The translations under genes were made by a program, and so were the position numbers. Below, piece after piece: positions 9,525 to 19,280 of a DNA stretch of 64,000 nt. The notes under the pieces were generated by a model. The model was not told the DNA's origin. It made no database searches and worked only from the letters and a program-made list of their open reading frames with translations. Position 1 is the stretch's first letter. The number at the start of each line of letters is the position of its first letter. Where the stretch lies: contig NZ_BATR01000002.1 of NCBI RefSeq assembly GCF_000739655.1, forward strand, positions 62,001 to 126,000, given 5' to 3'. This DNA comes from Verrucomicrobium sp. BvORR106 (GTDB lineage Bacteria > Verrucomicrobiota > Verrucomicrobiia > Verrucomicrobiales > Verrucomicrobiaceae).

Positions 9525-10670
9525 TTAGAACGTTAATTCTTCTACAGCCAGCACATCTTGGAGAACCTCGCGCTGCCAGACCATGAGCTTGTTTCTAGCT
9601 TCTCCATCTGGATTCAGCACCAGATCTTCCATTAGACCTCGTGAGCCCAGGAGAGAGGTCTCAAGACCGAGGCCTTCCGCCTTGCGATCCCGCGCCTGAC
9701 AGAGCCGGTCGATCTTGGCCCGGTCCTGGTCCGTCATTCGGCGGGCATGCTTCTTGGGCCGCTCCGGCCAGTTCGCCGGATCAGAATTCTTCACGCGCGA
9801 CACCGCCGCCTCGAAAGTCTCCTTCCACCGTCCGCGCCATCTCGGTGGATGGTGAGCTGTACCCGAAGATTCGAATTCCGTCGCCATGGCCAGCATCTGC
9901 TGGTTGTTCAGCACCCGGAAAGGAGGCACGTCCTTTTCACGAGCGATGCCGTCACGCCAGTTCCAGACCTCTCTCAGGATGGCCAGCCCAGCGGGTCGCA
10001 GTCGCCCGGAGCCGCTAATGCGCCAAGCTTCATCGCGGTCCTTTTCCTGACGCGAAAGCACCTCGCGACGCAGGGACTCACAGCTCTGCTCAAACCAGTC
10101 TACCCGGTTCTTCGTCACCAAGTCAGACATGAAAATATCCACGAGACGTCCCAGATAACGGACATCATCGACCGCGTACGCCTGCATTTTCGCAGGCAGT
10201 GGGCGGAGGCTCCAGTCCTCCTTTTGAGAGCTCTTGCAGAGCGTCACACCGCAGTGCTGCTCCACCAGGGCCGCCAGCCCAAAGGTGCGATGCCCGGTCA
10301 GCCTGGCGGCCACCTGGGTGTCCTTGAGGCGGGACGGGGTCCAGTTGCAAGTGCGCTTCAGCAGCGTCAAATCATAGTCTGCGCTGTGAAACCACACCTC
10401 CGCATTGTCCACCACTTCCAGCAAAGGGCTCAGGTCGGAAAGAACCAGCGGATCAATCAGGGCATAAATGCCATTGGCAGCAAGCTGGATGAGACACAGC
10501 TTCTCCTGAAAGTGGTGCAGGCTGTCTGCCTCCGTATCAAGGTAGACGCGAGTCACCTCACCTCGGGTGATCAGGGCATTGAGATCCGCAGCAAGCCCCC
10601 TCAACTGCTCTTCGGTGTCGATCCAATAGTAGTCCCGACCAATAGTTGGCTCAGCGGATGAGGAAATCAT
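9525..10670 (-). CDS. rnd: Ribonuclease D
   Basis: A 381-residue 3'-5' exoribonuclease of the DEDD-y group, acting in tRNA 3' maturation and RNA turnover. Catalytic residues are visible: DTE (Asp45, Glu47) in ExoI, Asp100 in FHSADYDLTLL (ExoII), Tyr165 and Asp169 in YAVDDVRYL (ExoIII). An HRDC domain follows at about 215-300 (ILREVWNWRDGIAREKDVPPF), then a C-terminal tail typical of RNase D length. Last gene of coaE-rho-rnd, 2 bases after rho, ending at the bidirectional terminator. Confidence 0.93.
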   Translation of the reverse strand: MISSSAEPTIGRDYYWIDTEEQLRGLAADLNALITRGEVTRVYLDTEADSLHHFQEKLCLIQLAANGIYALIDPLVLSDLSPLLEVVDNAEVWFHSADYDLTLLKRTCNWTPSRLKDTQVAARLTGHRTFGLAALVEQHCGVTLCKSSQKEDWSLRPLPAKMQAYAVDDVRYLGRLVDIFMSDLVTKNRVDWFEQSCESLRREVLSRQEKDRDEAWRISGSGRLRPAGLAILREVWNWRDGIAREKDVPPFRVLNNQQMLAMATEFESSGTAHHPPRWRGRWKETFEAAVSRVKNSDPANWPERPKKHARRMTDQDRAKIDRLCQARDRKAEGLGLETSLLGSRGLMEDLVLNPDGEARNKLMVWQREVLQDVLAVEELTF

Positions 10671-10672
10671 GT

Positions 10673-12112
10673 TCAGCGCAGTCCGGACAACAACAGCTCT
10701 GCATTGCTTTTGCTTCGCTCGATGTTTTTGAGGAGAAATTCAACGGCCTCGTAGGCAGGAACGCTGGCGAGCTGTTTGCGGATCACGGAGATCCGTTTGA
10801 ACTCGTCAGGGTGATACAGCAGCTCATCACGGCGCGTGCCTGACTTGAGCACGTGGATCGCCGGGAAAATGCGACGTTCGGCAATCTCGCGATCAAGATT
10901 CACCTCCATGTTCCCTGTGCCCTTGAACTCTTCAAAGATCACCTCGTCCATCCGGCTCTCGGTCTCGACGAGGGCCGTCGCCACAATGGTAAGGCTGCCG
11001 CCTTCCTCCACCTTTCTCGCCGCACCGAAGAACTTCTTGGGCTTCATCAAGGCTTTGGCATCGATCCCACCAGACATGGTCCGGCCTTTACCACCCTGAA
11101 GGGCATTGTAGCCTCGCGCCAGGCGAGTGATGCTATCCAGCAGGATCACCACATCCTTGCCGAGCTCTACCAGACGTTTGGCACGTTCAAGCACCAGTTC
11201 CGCGACCTGTGAATGCCTCTTGGGGCTCTCATCAAAAGTGGAACTGTAGATCTCTGTCTGCACACTCTCCTCGAAATCAGTGACCTCCTCAGGCCGCTCA
11301 TCCAGCAGGAGGATGATGAGGGTCACCTCCGGATGATTCACGGTGATGGACCGGGCGATGTCTTTGAGCAGCATCGTCTTGCCCGAGCGTGGCGAGGCAC
11401 AAATCAATGCGCGCTGGCCTTTGCCAAGGGGAGCGATGATGTCCACCATGCGAGCACTCACCGCCGGGTTCTTGGGCGTCTCCAGAATGATTCGCTGGGA
11501 CGGGAAGGTCGCCGTCAGCTTGTCGAAATCAGCAGGTTGCTGCCAGTCATCCACCGGTTTGCCCTCCACTTCCAGGATCCGGTCCATAGCGAGATACTTC
11601 TCCTTCTCCCGCGGCACCTTGATGGTAGCCTTGATCTTCTGACCGGGCCGGAGATTGAACTTCCGGATCACAAAAATAGGGACAAAGATGTCCTCCGGCA
11701 GCGGAGCGAAATTGTACAGGGGAAAGCGGATGAGGCCGAAGCTCTCCTGCTGCATTTCCAGGAAACCTTCCACTTCCGCGCGGGTGCCGTGCTGCAGCAT
11801 CCAGCTGAGCAACTCAACCACCAGCTGATGCTTGGTGCGGCTCCCAATGACTCTCCAGCCAAGCGTTGCAGCCTGTGCCTGGAGCGCCCCAAGCGTGCTT
11901 GCCTGCAGCTCGTTGATGGTCACAACCTCTGGGAAAGGAATCGGCGTCTTTTCCTCAACGGGTGCCCCTGCATTCTCGGGGGCAGAACTTGCTCCGGTTG
12001 CCGGAGAGATTGCCGTTTCGGGTGCGCTGGCTTCAGCGATCAGCGTCTCATTCACGAGGGCGCCCTCTGGGGCGTCTGCGGAGACAGCGACCGGGTTTTC
12101 TTCACTATGCAT
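10673..12112 (-). CDS. rho: Transcription termination factor Rho
   Basis: A 479-residue hexameric RNA-dependent ATPase that ends transcripts. Residues 1-65 are an Ala/Pro/Glu-rich extension. The RNA-binding N-terminal part follows ([34 protein letters not shown], the cold-shock-like fold), then the motor with Walker [11 protein letters not shown] (APPKAGKT in most bacteria), Walker [18 protein letters not shown]-loop [12 protein letters not shown] and the R-loop/Arg-finger region [21 protein letters not shown]. Four bases after coaE and 2 before rnd, so clearly one operon. The altered P-loop flank (Ser-Pro-Arg-Ser for Pro-Pro-Lys-Ala) keeps the key Gly-Lys-Thr. Confidence 0.95.
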   Translation of the reverse strand: MHSEENPVAVSADAPEGALVNETLIAEASAPETAISPATGASSAPENAGAPVEEKTPIPFPEVVTINELQASTLGALQAQAATLGWRVIGSRTKHQLVVELLSWMLQHGTRAEVEGFLEMQQESFGLIRFPLYNFAPLPEDIFVPIFVIRKFNLRPGQKIKATIKVPREKEKYLAMDRILEVEGKPVDDWQQPADFDKLTATFPSQRIILETPKNPAVSARMVDIIAPLGKGQRALICASPRSGKTMLLKDIARSITVNHPEVTLIILLLDERPEEVTDFEESVQTEIYSSTFDESPKRHSQVAELVLERAKRLVELGKDVVILLDSITRLARGYNALQGGKGRTMSGGIDAKALMKPKKFFGAARKVEEGGSLTIVATALVETESRMDEVIFEEFKGTGNMEVNLDREIAERRIFPAIHVLKSGTRRDELLYHPDEFKRISVIRKQLASVPAYEAVEFLLKNIERSKSNAELLLSGLR

Positions 12113-12116
12113 CTGG

Positions 12117-12713
12117 CTATACGAGTTGTTGCAAGAGGAGCTGGGCCTGAGAACGCAGGAGTTCAGATGAACCCTCGTTCCAGACGACTTTGTCCGCGAG
12201 CTCCAGTTTGCGCCGAAGCGGCCACTGGATGTCGAGAATGCGTTGAGCGGTGTCAGCGTTCAGTCCACGTTCTCCCGTCATTCGATCGTGCTGCACTCTG
12301 GCTTCAGAAGCGACGACGATGACCGCATCAGCAGGAAAGTCTGAGGCAGATTCGTAGAACAAAGGCACTTCCGCAATCAAAACTTGCGCCTTTCCGGCTT
12401 CACGCGATTGCTGAACGAGGTCCGAAAGCTTCTTATATACTTGAGGGTGAAGGAATTTCTCAAGTTTCTCCCGCACATCCGGGTCCCTAAACGCCAGGTC
12501 GCGCAGCGCTGCTCGCGAGATCAACCCGTCCGCGCCAACGACAGATGGATCGAGCACGCCCGCTAGGGCAGCCGCCAAGTCAGGTGTCTGATAGATCTGA
12601 TGTACGGCCTCATCACTCGAGAAGAGCACCACTCGGGGAGACAGCTCCGCAAGGAGACGACAAAACGTTGATTTCCCCGAGGCGGCACCGCCCGTTACGA
12701 TCCAGATCTGCAT
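12117..12713 (-). CDS. coaE: Dephospho-CoA kinase
   Basis: A 198-residue P-loop kinase that phosphorylates the 3'-OH of dephospho-CoA, the last step of coenzyme A synthesis. GGAASGKS (8-15) is the Walker A; a conserved SSDEAVHQIY follows near residue 32 (substrate-binding Asp), FLHPQVY is the HP motif of the family, and VPLFYES matches the PLL(F)E lid-region motif. Length is typical. First gene of the coaE-rho-rnd unit; a hairpin at 12728-12755 just upstream separates it from the secretin operon. Confidence 0.93.
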   Translation of the reverse strand: MQIWIVTGGAASGKSTFCRLLAELSPRVVLFSSDEAVHQIYQTPDLAAALAGVLDPSVVGADGLISRAALRDLAFRDPDVREKLEKFLHPQVYKKLSDLVQQSREAGKAQVLIAEVPLFYESASDFPADAVIVVASEARVQHDRMTGERGLNADTAQRILDIQWPLRRKLELADKVVWNEGSSELLRSQAQLLLQQLV

Positions 12714-12727
12714 TCTATAAAATAGCG

Positions 12728-12755
12728 AGGGCGGACTGGTTTCCCAGTCCGCCCT
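12728..12755 (-). terminator. Hairpin after the secretin operon
   Basis: A perfect 12-bp inverted repeat (12728-12739 with 12744-12755) with a 4-base loop, GC-rich. On the minus strand it lies 36 bases after the secretin stop and is followed by CGCTATTTTA, a short and imperfect T-run. It fits a terminator for the pil-type operon just before coaE begins at 12713. Confidence 0.55.
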
Positions 12756-12790
12756 GCGAAGATATTGCGGTCTAGACGACCCTCACCCGA

Positions 12791-15268
12791 TTAGGGGTTG
12801 ATGGCTGGCACCAATCCCGGGCCACCGTCGATGCTCACAGTCGGCGGAGCCGTGGGAGCAACAGGGGTGGGAGCGGGTTTACGGATCGGCTCGCCCGAAG
12901 GATCGATCAGCTTGGCCGTCACGAAGATCATGAGGTTGCGCTTGAAGTGATCTTCAGCCTTGCTCTGGAAGAGGCGACCGATGATCGGGATGTCACCAAG
13001 GATCGGCACTTTGTCCTCAACGTCCTGGACGTCTTCGCGGATCAAACCACCCATGGCAACGGTCTGACCATCCCACACCGTCACGGCAGTCGTGACTTTG
13101 CGGGTGGAGAACACCGGCTGCTCAATACGGTTTTCCGTCAGCGTCACCGTGGTCGGGTTACCAAGGGCATCCGTGGAAGCCGTGTTGATCGGGCTGCCGT
13201 AGTTGATGAAGCCTTCAAACTCGGTCACTTCAGGAGCCAGGTTGAGGTCGATGGTGTAGCCATCCGGACCGATGACCGGGTCAACTTCCATGCGAACACC
13301 CACCGGACGCATTTCAAACGCGGTCGGAGTCGTCGGAGTTACCGGGAAAGCTGCCGTGGAACCCACGCCAACTCCGCCACCCAACGTGGCGCTAGCACCG
13401 AAGTTCTGCGGAATCTGCGGCGGATCGAACTCCGTCGGGTAGATGAATTCACGAATCACTTCCACCGTAGCACGTTGACCCGAACGGGTCGTCACGCTGG
13501 GAGCGCTCATGAGGTCCACACCCTTTTTCTGGCTGAGAGCCCGGATGACCACCTGGAATTGAGGGTCGGTGAAGACGCCAGCAAGGGCGAAGACACCAGG
13601 AGCAGCGCTGGAGACCAAGCTCTGGCCGGAGATCAGGCCGTCAATCGAGTCAGCAGCGATAGCGGAGGTGCCGGAACGGAGACCGGATGTGATCGGGTTC
13701 TGACCGATCGGAACGCCACTCTGGCTGAACGGATAGTTCGTTGAACTCACCGGGCCGTTGGAGGAGTTGCCTGTCGTACCACCGGAACCAAAAGCGCGGC
13801 CGCCGATGTCGAAGCCCCCAACAAGCCAGTCAAAGCCCAATTCGTCGGTGTTCTTCTGGCTGACTTCCACGAACTTCGTGGTGATGTAGATCTGCTGAGG
13901 AACCTGCTTCGTCATGCTTTCCACGAAAGCTTCAACCTGGTCGAGGTTGGGCTGCGTGTTGCGAACGATAAGCTGGGACGTGGCAGCCACGAACACCGCG
14001 GAAGACCCTTCCGGGAACTGAATACCCTGGGCCTTGAGGATTTCAAGGGCCGTCGGCTTGCGGCTGAGCGCCGGAGCAGCTCCACCACCACCTGCAGCGA
14101 ACGGATCAGCAGGAGCCGCCGCAGCGGCACCGCCACCACCTTCCTGGCCGAGGCTCAGGAACGACGGGGGAACTTTGTAGTTGCGGGTGTACTGCTCAGT
14201 ACCCACGTCCGAAAGCGGAACGACCACCACGGCGAAGGGCTCGATCTTGTACTTCATCCCAGCCAGTTCGGTGATGTAGCGGAGGGCTTCCACCATCGGC
14301 ACATCCTTGAGGTCAAGGCTGATCTGAGCTGTGGAGGGGACTGAGCCCGCCTTCAAGATCAGGTTCACACCTTTGCGGCTTGGGTCGCGCTCCACCGTGT
14401 CAAAGTCACGGCTCTTGATGCGCATGAACTCAATGGCTTCCTCAATGCTGGCACCCTGGAACTGCACTGCAGGGAAAATGATGCGCTGCATCTTTTCCGT
14501 GTAGTAGCGGGAACCATCGGCACCACCAATGAAGGGGTCGGCAGCGGTCTGCGTGAGCACGACAGGCACCTGGTCTTCCCAGCCTGCGTTCACCGCGTTG
14601 AGCATCTTGGCGCGCTGGTGATCGCGAGCGGTATCAAAGTACTCGGAACGCTTCTGCTCAGCGCGCTCCATGCCACGACGGGCGGCGCTGTTATACTTGT
14701 CGATGCGAAGCGCATCCTGGAAAGTACGGATGGCAGCATCGTAGTCGCCGATGTTGTAGTAGCTGTAGCCCATCTGCAGATGACGCTCCACCTCACCCAC
14801 GTTCTTGACGTGTTCGGGGGTCAGAGCGGGCTCATAGCGAACCGGATCATCCAGTTGCACGAGCAGCTTCTTGGCTTTGGCGTGGTCAGGGTTGCGGGCC
14901 AGAGCGTCGTTCAGGAGAGCCTTGGCTTCAGCATAGCGGCCGTTTTCAGCCCGCTCCCGGGCCAGTTCGACAGCAGCATCGCAATAGCGAGCCGTTGCGG
15001 CATCCCGGAGGGAGGCGGTCATCGGTGCGTCGGGCAGCAAGTCCAGAGCGGCCTTGTACTCGTTGAGCGCGCCTTCGTAGTCGCCTTCAGCGAAAAGCTT
15101 GTCTCCGCGCTCCATGGCCGCCTGCGCCTCTTGGACCCGGGCCTCACGACGGGCCAGCTCACGCTGGGCAATGCCAGACGCGGAGCCACTGGGGCCACCC
15201 TGGCTGCCGGCAAATCCCGCGCCGGAGCAGAGTGCAAGGGTCATACATACATACGCGGTTTGCTTCAT
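12791..15268 (-). CDS. TPR-containing secretin (PilQ/Amuc_1098-like)
   Basis: An 825-residue outer-membrane secretin. A signal peptide (about 1-20) is followed by TPR-like helices (about 35-235; FAEGDYEGALNEYKAALDLLP, cut short here), an N0/STN-type domain near 260-375 (FPAVQFQGASIEEAIEFM), an Ala/Gly-rich linker near 395-420, an N1-type domain (TSQLIVRNTQPNLDQVEAFV) and the secretin core to about 790, with VTVWDGQTVAMGGLI and VPILGDIPIIGRLFQS, both hallmark motifs. The frame opens at 15343; I chose ATG 15268 because it starts the signal peptide (ATG 15295 is possible). Last gene of the Amuc_1102-1098-like operon. Ordinary PilQ lacks the N-terminal TPR block. Confidence 0.9.
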   Translation of the reverse strand: MKQTAYVCMTLALCSGAGFAGSQGGPSGSASGIAQRELARREARVQEAQAAMERGDKLFAEGDYEGALNEYKAALDLLPDAPMTASLRDAATARYCDAAVELARERAENGRYAEAKALLNDALARNPDHAKAKKLLVQLDDPVRYEPALTPEHVKNVGEVERHLQMGYSYYNIGDYDAAIRTFQDALRIDKYNSAARRGMERAEQKRSEYFDTARDHQRAKMLNAVNAGWEDQVPVVLTQTAADPFIGGADGSRYYTEKMQRIIFPAVQFQGASIEEAIEFMRIKSRDFDTVERDPSRKGVNLILKAGSVPSTAQISLDLKDVPMVEALRYITELAGMKYKIEPFAVVVVPLSDVGTEQYTRNYKVPPSFLSLGQEGGGGAAAAAPADPFAAGGGGAAPALSRKPTALEILKAQGIQFPEGSSAVFVAATSQLIVRNTQPNLDQVEAFVESMTKQVPQQIYITTKFVEVSQKNTDELGFDWLVGGFDIGGRAFGSGGTTGNSSNGPVSSTNYPFSQSGVPIGQNPITSGLRSGTSAIAADSIDGLISGQSLVSSAAPGVFALAGVFTDPQFQVVIRALSQKKGVDLMSAPSVTTRSGQRATVEVIREFIYPTEFDPPQIPQNFGASATLGGGVGVGSTAAFPVTPTTPTAFEMRPVGVRMEVDPVIGPDGYTIDLNLAPEVTEFEGFINYGSPINTASTDALGNPTTVTLTENRIEQPVFSTRKVTTAVTVWDGQTVAMGGLIREDVQDVEDKVPILGDIPIIGRLFQSKAEDHFKRNLMIFVTAKLIDPSGEPIRKPAPTPVAPTAPPTVSIDGGPGLVPAINP

Positions 15269-15404
15269 AGGCTGTGATCGGTTGATGCGTGTCATTAGGG
15301 AGTGTTGAGAGCCGTATAATTGTGTTCGGCGGAGTTTATTCAAATCGGGCGTTCGTTGGCGAGTTCAATTTTTAAAAAATCGTTGAAAGAGAACCCCTGT
15401 TGCA

Positions 15405-16412
15405 TCAGCCCTTTTTGACCACCAACTCGCCATCGGGGGTGCCGTCGGCTTTGAGAGGTGAGATCACAGCGCTGTCTTCCAGGATGTCGATAACTTTATA
15501 GGTGGTGCTCTCGTGTCCGGGAATCCGGAACGTGCCCCCCTTCTTTACCGGCGGAATCTCCGCCACTACTTTGAGTCGGAACTGGAACTTCACTTCGTAG
15601 TCCGCCAGATTCTGTTCCTTGCCCATCACCAGCACCAAAGTGTTGCCACGTACAATATCTTCGACCGTCAATTCAGACACGTCACGCTCACCCACGGTCG
15701 GGTCCGGGATGGCCTTGCGCTCGAACTTCACGGCCTTGAACCGGCTGCCATCTTTACCGAAGCTCCGGGACTTCAAGTCAGGCTGACCGCTGGGGTCCAT
15801 CGCGTTAGGATCCACGAACCAGTTTTTGCGCTTGTCGTCTGGAGTCGCCACCTGGTGGGGTGTGGAGGGAGAACGAAGCGTAATCCGGTAGTCGTTGGAG
15901 ATCCGCTGCACCATGAACAGTTTGTCGGTGATGGGCGGGTGGGACTGGGGGTCCTTGGGGTTGGTGGACGCTGGCTTCGCGGAGAATTCCTCCACATTGG
16001 AGAAACCGTCGTTGTCAGGATCCAGATCCCCCACATTCGGCGAGAGAAACTCCAGTTCGTTGTTCCGGATGAAGACGTTCGACATCGGCGGACGAAGCTG
16101 AGGGTCGTCCAGAAAGAGGTCGTAAGTCTGTTCGTCCTTCAGAACCAGCAGCACTGACTTGTTCAATGGCACTGGCTTGTTGGCACGGACCGGAGCGACC
16201 CAAGGTTTCGGGTCGGTGATGGCACGAGTGATGGCATCTTCAACACTCTTGATGGGGGCCGCCCCCAGTTCCGCGCCCTTTTTGGGCGTGGACGTTTCCA
16301 CAGAGGAGGAGAAGCTGAGGCTCATGAAGATGAGCCAGGCACTCAATCCCACGGCAACCAGGGCCGCGAGGATCAGGATGATGCGTTCGTAGTTGCTTTT
16401 TCCCTTTTGCAT
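15405..16412 (-). CDS. Bitopic pilus-assembly protein (Amuc_1099-like; PilP position)
   Basis: A 335-residue protein with a short cytoplasmic start, one membrane segment at about 10-32 (IILILAALVAVGLSAWLIFM), and a periplasmic part. Near residue 125-150 is DLDPDNDGFSNVEEF, a DxDNDGxSNxxE calcium-binding-like motif also seen in thrombospondin type 3-like repeats. The C-terminal 60 residues (KKGGTFRIPGHESTTYKVID) look like a small beta domain, as in PilP or GspC homology regions. It stands between the Amuc_1100-like gene and the secretin, the slot held by pilP in pilMNOPQ. The PilP equivalence is inferred from order and topology, not from sequence identity. Confidence 0.75.
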   Translation of the reverse strand: MQKGKSNYERIILILAALVAVGLSAWLIFMSLSFSSSVETSTPKKGAELGAAPIKSVEDAITRAITDPKPWVAPVRANKPVPLNKSVLLVLKDEQTYDLFLDDPQLRPPMSNVFIRNNELEFLSPNVGDLDPDNDGFSNVEEFSAKPASTNPKDPQSHPPITDKLFMVQRISNDYRITLRSPSTPHQVATPDDKRKNWFVDPNAMDPSGQPDLKSRSFGKDGSRFKAVKFERKAIPDPTVGERDVSELTVEDIVRGNTLVLVMGKEQNLADYEVKFQFRLKVVAEIPPVKKGGTFRIPGHESTTYKVIDILEDSAVISPLKADGTPDGELVVKKG

Positions 16413-16460
16413 GATGTCGGAAAATTGGCAGGTGATTCAATGACAGCCGGAAATCTCCGA

Positions 16461-17522
16461 TCAGTTGGCGACGGCGGCGGTTGTAGCTGGGGCGGCAGTC
16501 TCTTCGACTTCAGCAGCCGGACGGAAGCGGATGTAGTCAACTTCCAGGTACAGCTTCAGCTTTTCCTCACCCATGATCGTGATGGCATCCTTGGGGGAAG
16601 CCTTGGGAGGAACGATCACTTGGGTGCCAGCAGGAGCCCCGCTAGGAGCCGCGGCGGGCGCAGCGGTCGTTTCCGTGGAAACCGTGTCACGAGAAATCCG
16701 GATCTCTGACTTCAGGGGGCCGTCCAGTTTTTCGTTCTCCACCCGCAGTTGGCGCACCACGAGGAAGTGTGGCAGTTTGCTGGGATTGGCCAGGGCATTG
16801 ATCAGGTTCTGGAAAGGCCCCTGATCCGTGGTCACCATCAGCTTGATCGGATAGCGGTCCAGCACCGGTTCAGCAGCAGCGGCAGCTGTGATAATGGTCT
16901 TGTTCTTGTTCTTCGTGTTGGCGTTCTTGGCCTTGGTAGACTTTGGAGCGACCACTGGAGCTGCCACAACGGCCTTCTCATTGGGCAGTTTGGTACGCTC
17001 CAGCAAATCCACTGACTTCACGCCTGACTGGATCAATGCAGTGATGAGCTTTTCCATCACATCCAGATGGACGTTCAGATCAGCAGCCACTTCCGGCGTG
17101 CGAGGAAGAGAACCGGTGTACTCATCGAATCCCAGTGCGAAGTCCGCAGGCAACAGAACCTGTGAACCTTCGGCCAAGCGCTTTACGGTGTTGGCGCGCT
17201 CTTTGAGCTTTGCCTGAAACTCCGTTTCAGAGATCGGCTTCACCGCTTGCTGGACTTTGGAATCCAACAACGTGGCACGCAGCAAGTTCACCTTGTCAGC
17301 GTACTCAGAAACCATCTTCTCCTTGGCCGCCACATTGGTGGTGTCCGGATAGAGTTTGGCTGACTTGAGGCGTTTGACGTTCTCGCTGGTGGTCTTCCAC
17401 TTTTCAACGGATTCGTTGTAGGCCGTGTAGGACATGAAGAGCAGCGCTGCCAAGGCAATAGCCCCGGTAATCATCACACCCAGAATGGCCGCCAGTGATT
17501 TGTTTTCTTTGATCCAATTCAT
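16461..17522 (-). CDS. Amuc_1100-like membrane protein (PilO position)
   Basis: A 353-residue bitopic protein: MNWIKENKSLAAI, a membrane segment at about 10-32, a coiled-coil region (about 35-125), then two small alpha/beta domains. The match to Akkermansia Amuc_1100 is visible along the chain: the NWI.NK start, the ETEFQAKLKE block, then LGFDEYTGSLP, a conserved stretch before LLERTKLP, an Ala/Pro-rich linker near 300, and the closing LKLYLEVDYIRF. Topology and gene place match PilO of type IV pilus systems, which sits in the inner membrane and links PilN to the secretin. Its start abuts the stop of the pilMN-like gene (17523), so the two are translationally coupled. Confidence 0.82.
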   Translation of the reverse strand: MNWIKENKSLAAILGVMITGAIALAALLFMSYTAYNESVEKWKTTSENVKRLKSAKLYPDTTNVAAKEKMVSEYADKVNLLRATLLDSKVQQAVKPISETEFQAKLKERANTVKRLAEGSQVLLPADFALGFDEYTGSLPRTPEVAADLNVHLDVMEKLITALIQSGVKSVDLLERTKLPNEKAVVAAPVVAPKSTKAKNANTKNKNKTIITAAAAAEPVLDRYPIKLMVTTDQGPFQNLINALANPSKLPHFLVVRQLRVENEKLDGPLKSEIRISRDTVSTETTAAPAAAPSGAPAGTQVIVPPKASPKDAITIMGEEKLKLYLEVDYIRFRPAAEVEETAAPATTAAVAN

Positions 17523-19280
17523 TTACTTGTCGAATTTCATTCCTTTTACGAGAGGCAGGCGAAACTTGAAGGTGTAGGCATAGCGGTCTTCTTCGAGACC
17601 AGCCTCAACTTCGGGTTTCTCTTCCGCGGGGGGTGCTGAAAACAGATCCGTGACGGTTTTCAGGTCGTTGTAGTACTTGTAAACCACTTCCTGACCACTG
17701 TCGTTTTTCCGGTAGAGACCCTGGAGACGAAGCTGGTACTGAGGCTCCGCAGCTGCAGCTTGTAGGGCCGAAGCATTGTTGGCGGCGAGCCCCGGTGGAG
17801 GCGTTGCGGCAGCAGCCGTTGCACCACCCAATGAAGGGGTCATGGCACCACCGTTTTTCAACACCTCAATCTGGGTCAACCAAATGAAGTCATTCTCGAA
17901 CTTGCTGTTCAGCATGTTGAGCAGATGAGACCAGTAGCTGCGGTCATTGACGGCCTGCTCAAGCTGACCACTCTGCCCTTGAAGGAGCGTAAGCTGCTTG
18001 TCGTAGTCTTTGATCAGTTTGTCATCCCGGTCCAGTTCACCGTACTCCTTGTCTGCGGAGGAGAGATGATTGTCGACTGCCAGCTTGGCGCGATTGAAGT
18101 AGAACACCCCAACGCCGAGAGCGGCAAACAAACAGGCAGTGGCCATCAGGAGGAACGGCGCACGTCTCGCGGAGTCGCGAGCGCTGGAGACCGAGTCTGG
18201 CAGAAGCTCCACTTCGACAGGGCAGGCACCGGATTGACGCAGCCCCAAGCCGACCAGTTCCGCCATGCTTGAAGCGTTGTCATCGGCCAGCGCCCGGTTC
18301 ACCCGGGAGTCCACCTGAACGCCACGCAGAGGGTTGAAAATCTCTACTGGCAGATTGAATTTCTCATGGAAGAACTCGACGGCCAGAGCCGCCTGCGCAC
18401 CGCCACCACTGAGGAAGAAGCGCCGGGGAGGAGCCCCGCCCTGCTGGCCGCGGTAGTAGTTGATGGTACGCACGATCTCGCCATGAAGGCGGGTCATGGT
18501 GTTGCGCATGATCTTCGCCATCGCGTCCACCACCTCGTCCTCATTGGGTTCATAGGCACCACCGGGAGCAACGTACCCGCGGGAGCGCTTCTGCTCCTCT
18601 GCGTCACCGAAGTTCATTCCCAGTTCCTTGCCAATATTGCCCGTCAGGGTGCTGCCACCCACGAGAATGTTGCGAGTGAACACGCGGGAGCCTTCGACGA
18701 ACACCAAGTTGGTGGAGCGGGCTCCCAGGTCGATGATCAGGGCGGATTCCTCAACATCGGGATAGGCGTAGCGGAAGGCGTTGTAGGCAGCCAGAGGGGC
18801 GAGATCCACACCAGCCACCTTGATGCCAGCGGATTCGACCTGGTCGTTCACGTCGTTCAGGGCGTCGGCCTTGATCGCCACCAGTGCCACTTCACGCTCG
18901 GACCCTCCTTCATCACCGATGAACTCGTAGTCCCAGATCACTTCATTGATCGGGAAAGGCACGTTTTGACGGGCTTCGAACTCGACGATCTGATCGGCCT
19001 TGTCCGTGTCGAACGGAGGAAGCTTCACGAACCGGGTGAAAACGGAATGCCCAGGGATGGCATACCACACCGTTTTGCCCTTCAACTTCAGTTTATCAGC
19101 AAGCTCCAGAACGGCGATTCGCAGCTGTGGAAGGCGGGTTGCCTCGACGCTGGGGTCACCGTGCATTTCCGCGAAATCGAAGGCCTTGAGAATCAAGTCA
19201 CCGTTTCGTGCCTTGCTAAAAACTGCGCCTCCAACGCGTTGAGAGCCCAGATTGAGAACTGCAAAACTGCTATCCGCCAT
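17523..19280 (-). CDS. pilM: PilM-PilN fusion (Amuc_1101-like)
   Basis: A 585-residue protein with two parts. Residues 1-360 are an actin-like PilM ATPase: FAVLNLGSQRVGGAV at the start, FEARQNVPFPINEVIWDYE near 100 (family signature), LIIDLGARSTNLVFVEG near 181 and the nucleotide-binding FFLSGGGAQ near 288. A membrane segment follows at about 374-395, then a periplasmic coiled coil (about 400-445) and a PilN-like domain with YWSHLLNMLNSKF and FIWLTQIEVL. In most bacteria PilM (about 350) and PilN (about 200) are separate; here they are one chain, so the actin fold is tied directly to the inner-membrane segment. Second gene of the operon. Confidence 0.88.
   Translation of the reverse strand: MADSSFAVLNLGSQRVGGAVFSKARNGDLILKAFDFAEMHGDPSVEATRLPQLRIAVLELADKLKLKGKTVWYAIPGHSVFTRFVKLPPFDTDKADQIVEFEARQNVPFPINEVIWDYEFIGDEGGSEREVALVAIKADALNDVNDQVESAGIKVAGVDLAPLAAYNAFRYAYPDVEESALIIDLGARSTNLVFVEGSRVFTRNILVGGSTLTGNIGKELGMNFGDAEEQKRSRGYVAPGGAYEPNEDEVVDAMAKIMRNTMTRLHGEIVRTINYYRGQQGGAPPRRFFLSGGGAQAALAVEFFHEKFNLPVEIFNPLRGVQVDSRVNRALADDNASSMAELVGLGLRQSGACPVEVELLPDSVSSARDSARRAPFLLMATACLFAALGVGVFYFNRAKLAVDNHLSSADKEYGELDRDDKLIKDYDKQLTLLQGQSGQLEQAVNDRSYWSHLLNMLNSKFENDFIWLTQIEVLKNGGAMTPSLGGATAAAATPPPGLAANNASALQAAAAEPQYQLRLQGLYRKNDSGQEVVYKYYNDLKTVTDLFSAPPAEEKPEVEAGLEEDRYAYTFKFRLPLVKGMKFDK

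Noticed and set aside
9528-9541. AGAAC-GTTA-ATTCT as a fourth operator copy
   Set aside because: The right arm is ATTCT, not GTTCT, the centre lacks AT, and it lies within the 3' end of rnd.
11213-12322. Plus-strand open frame of 369 codons over rho and coaE
   Set aside because: Antisense to two intact conserved genes; no motif support.
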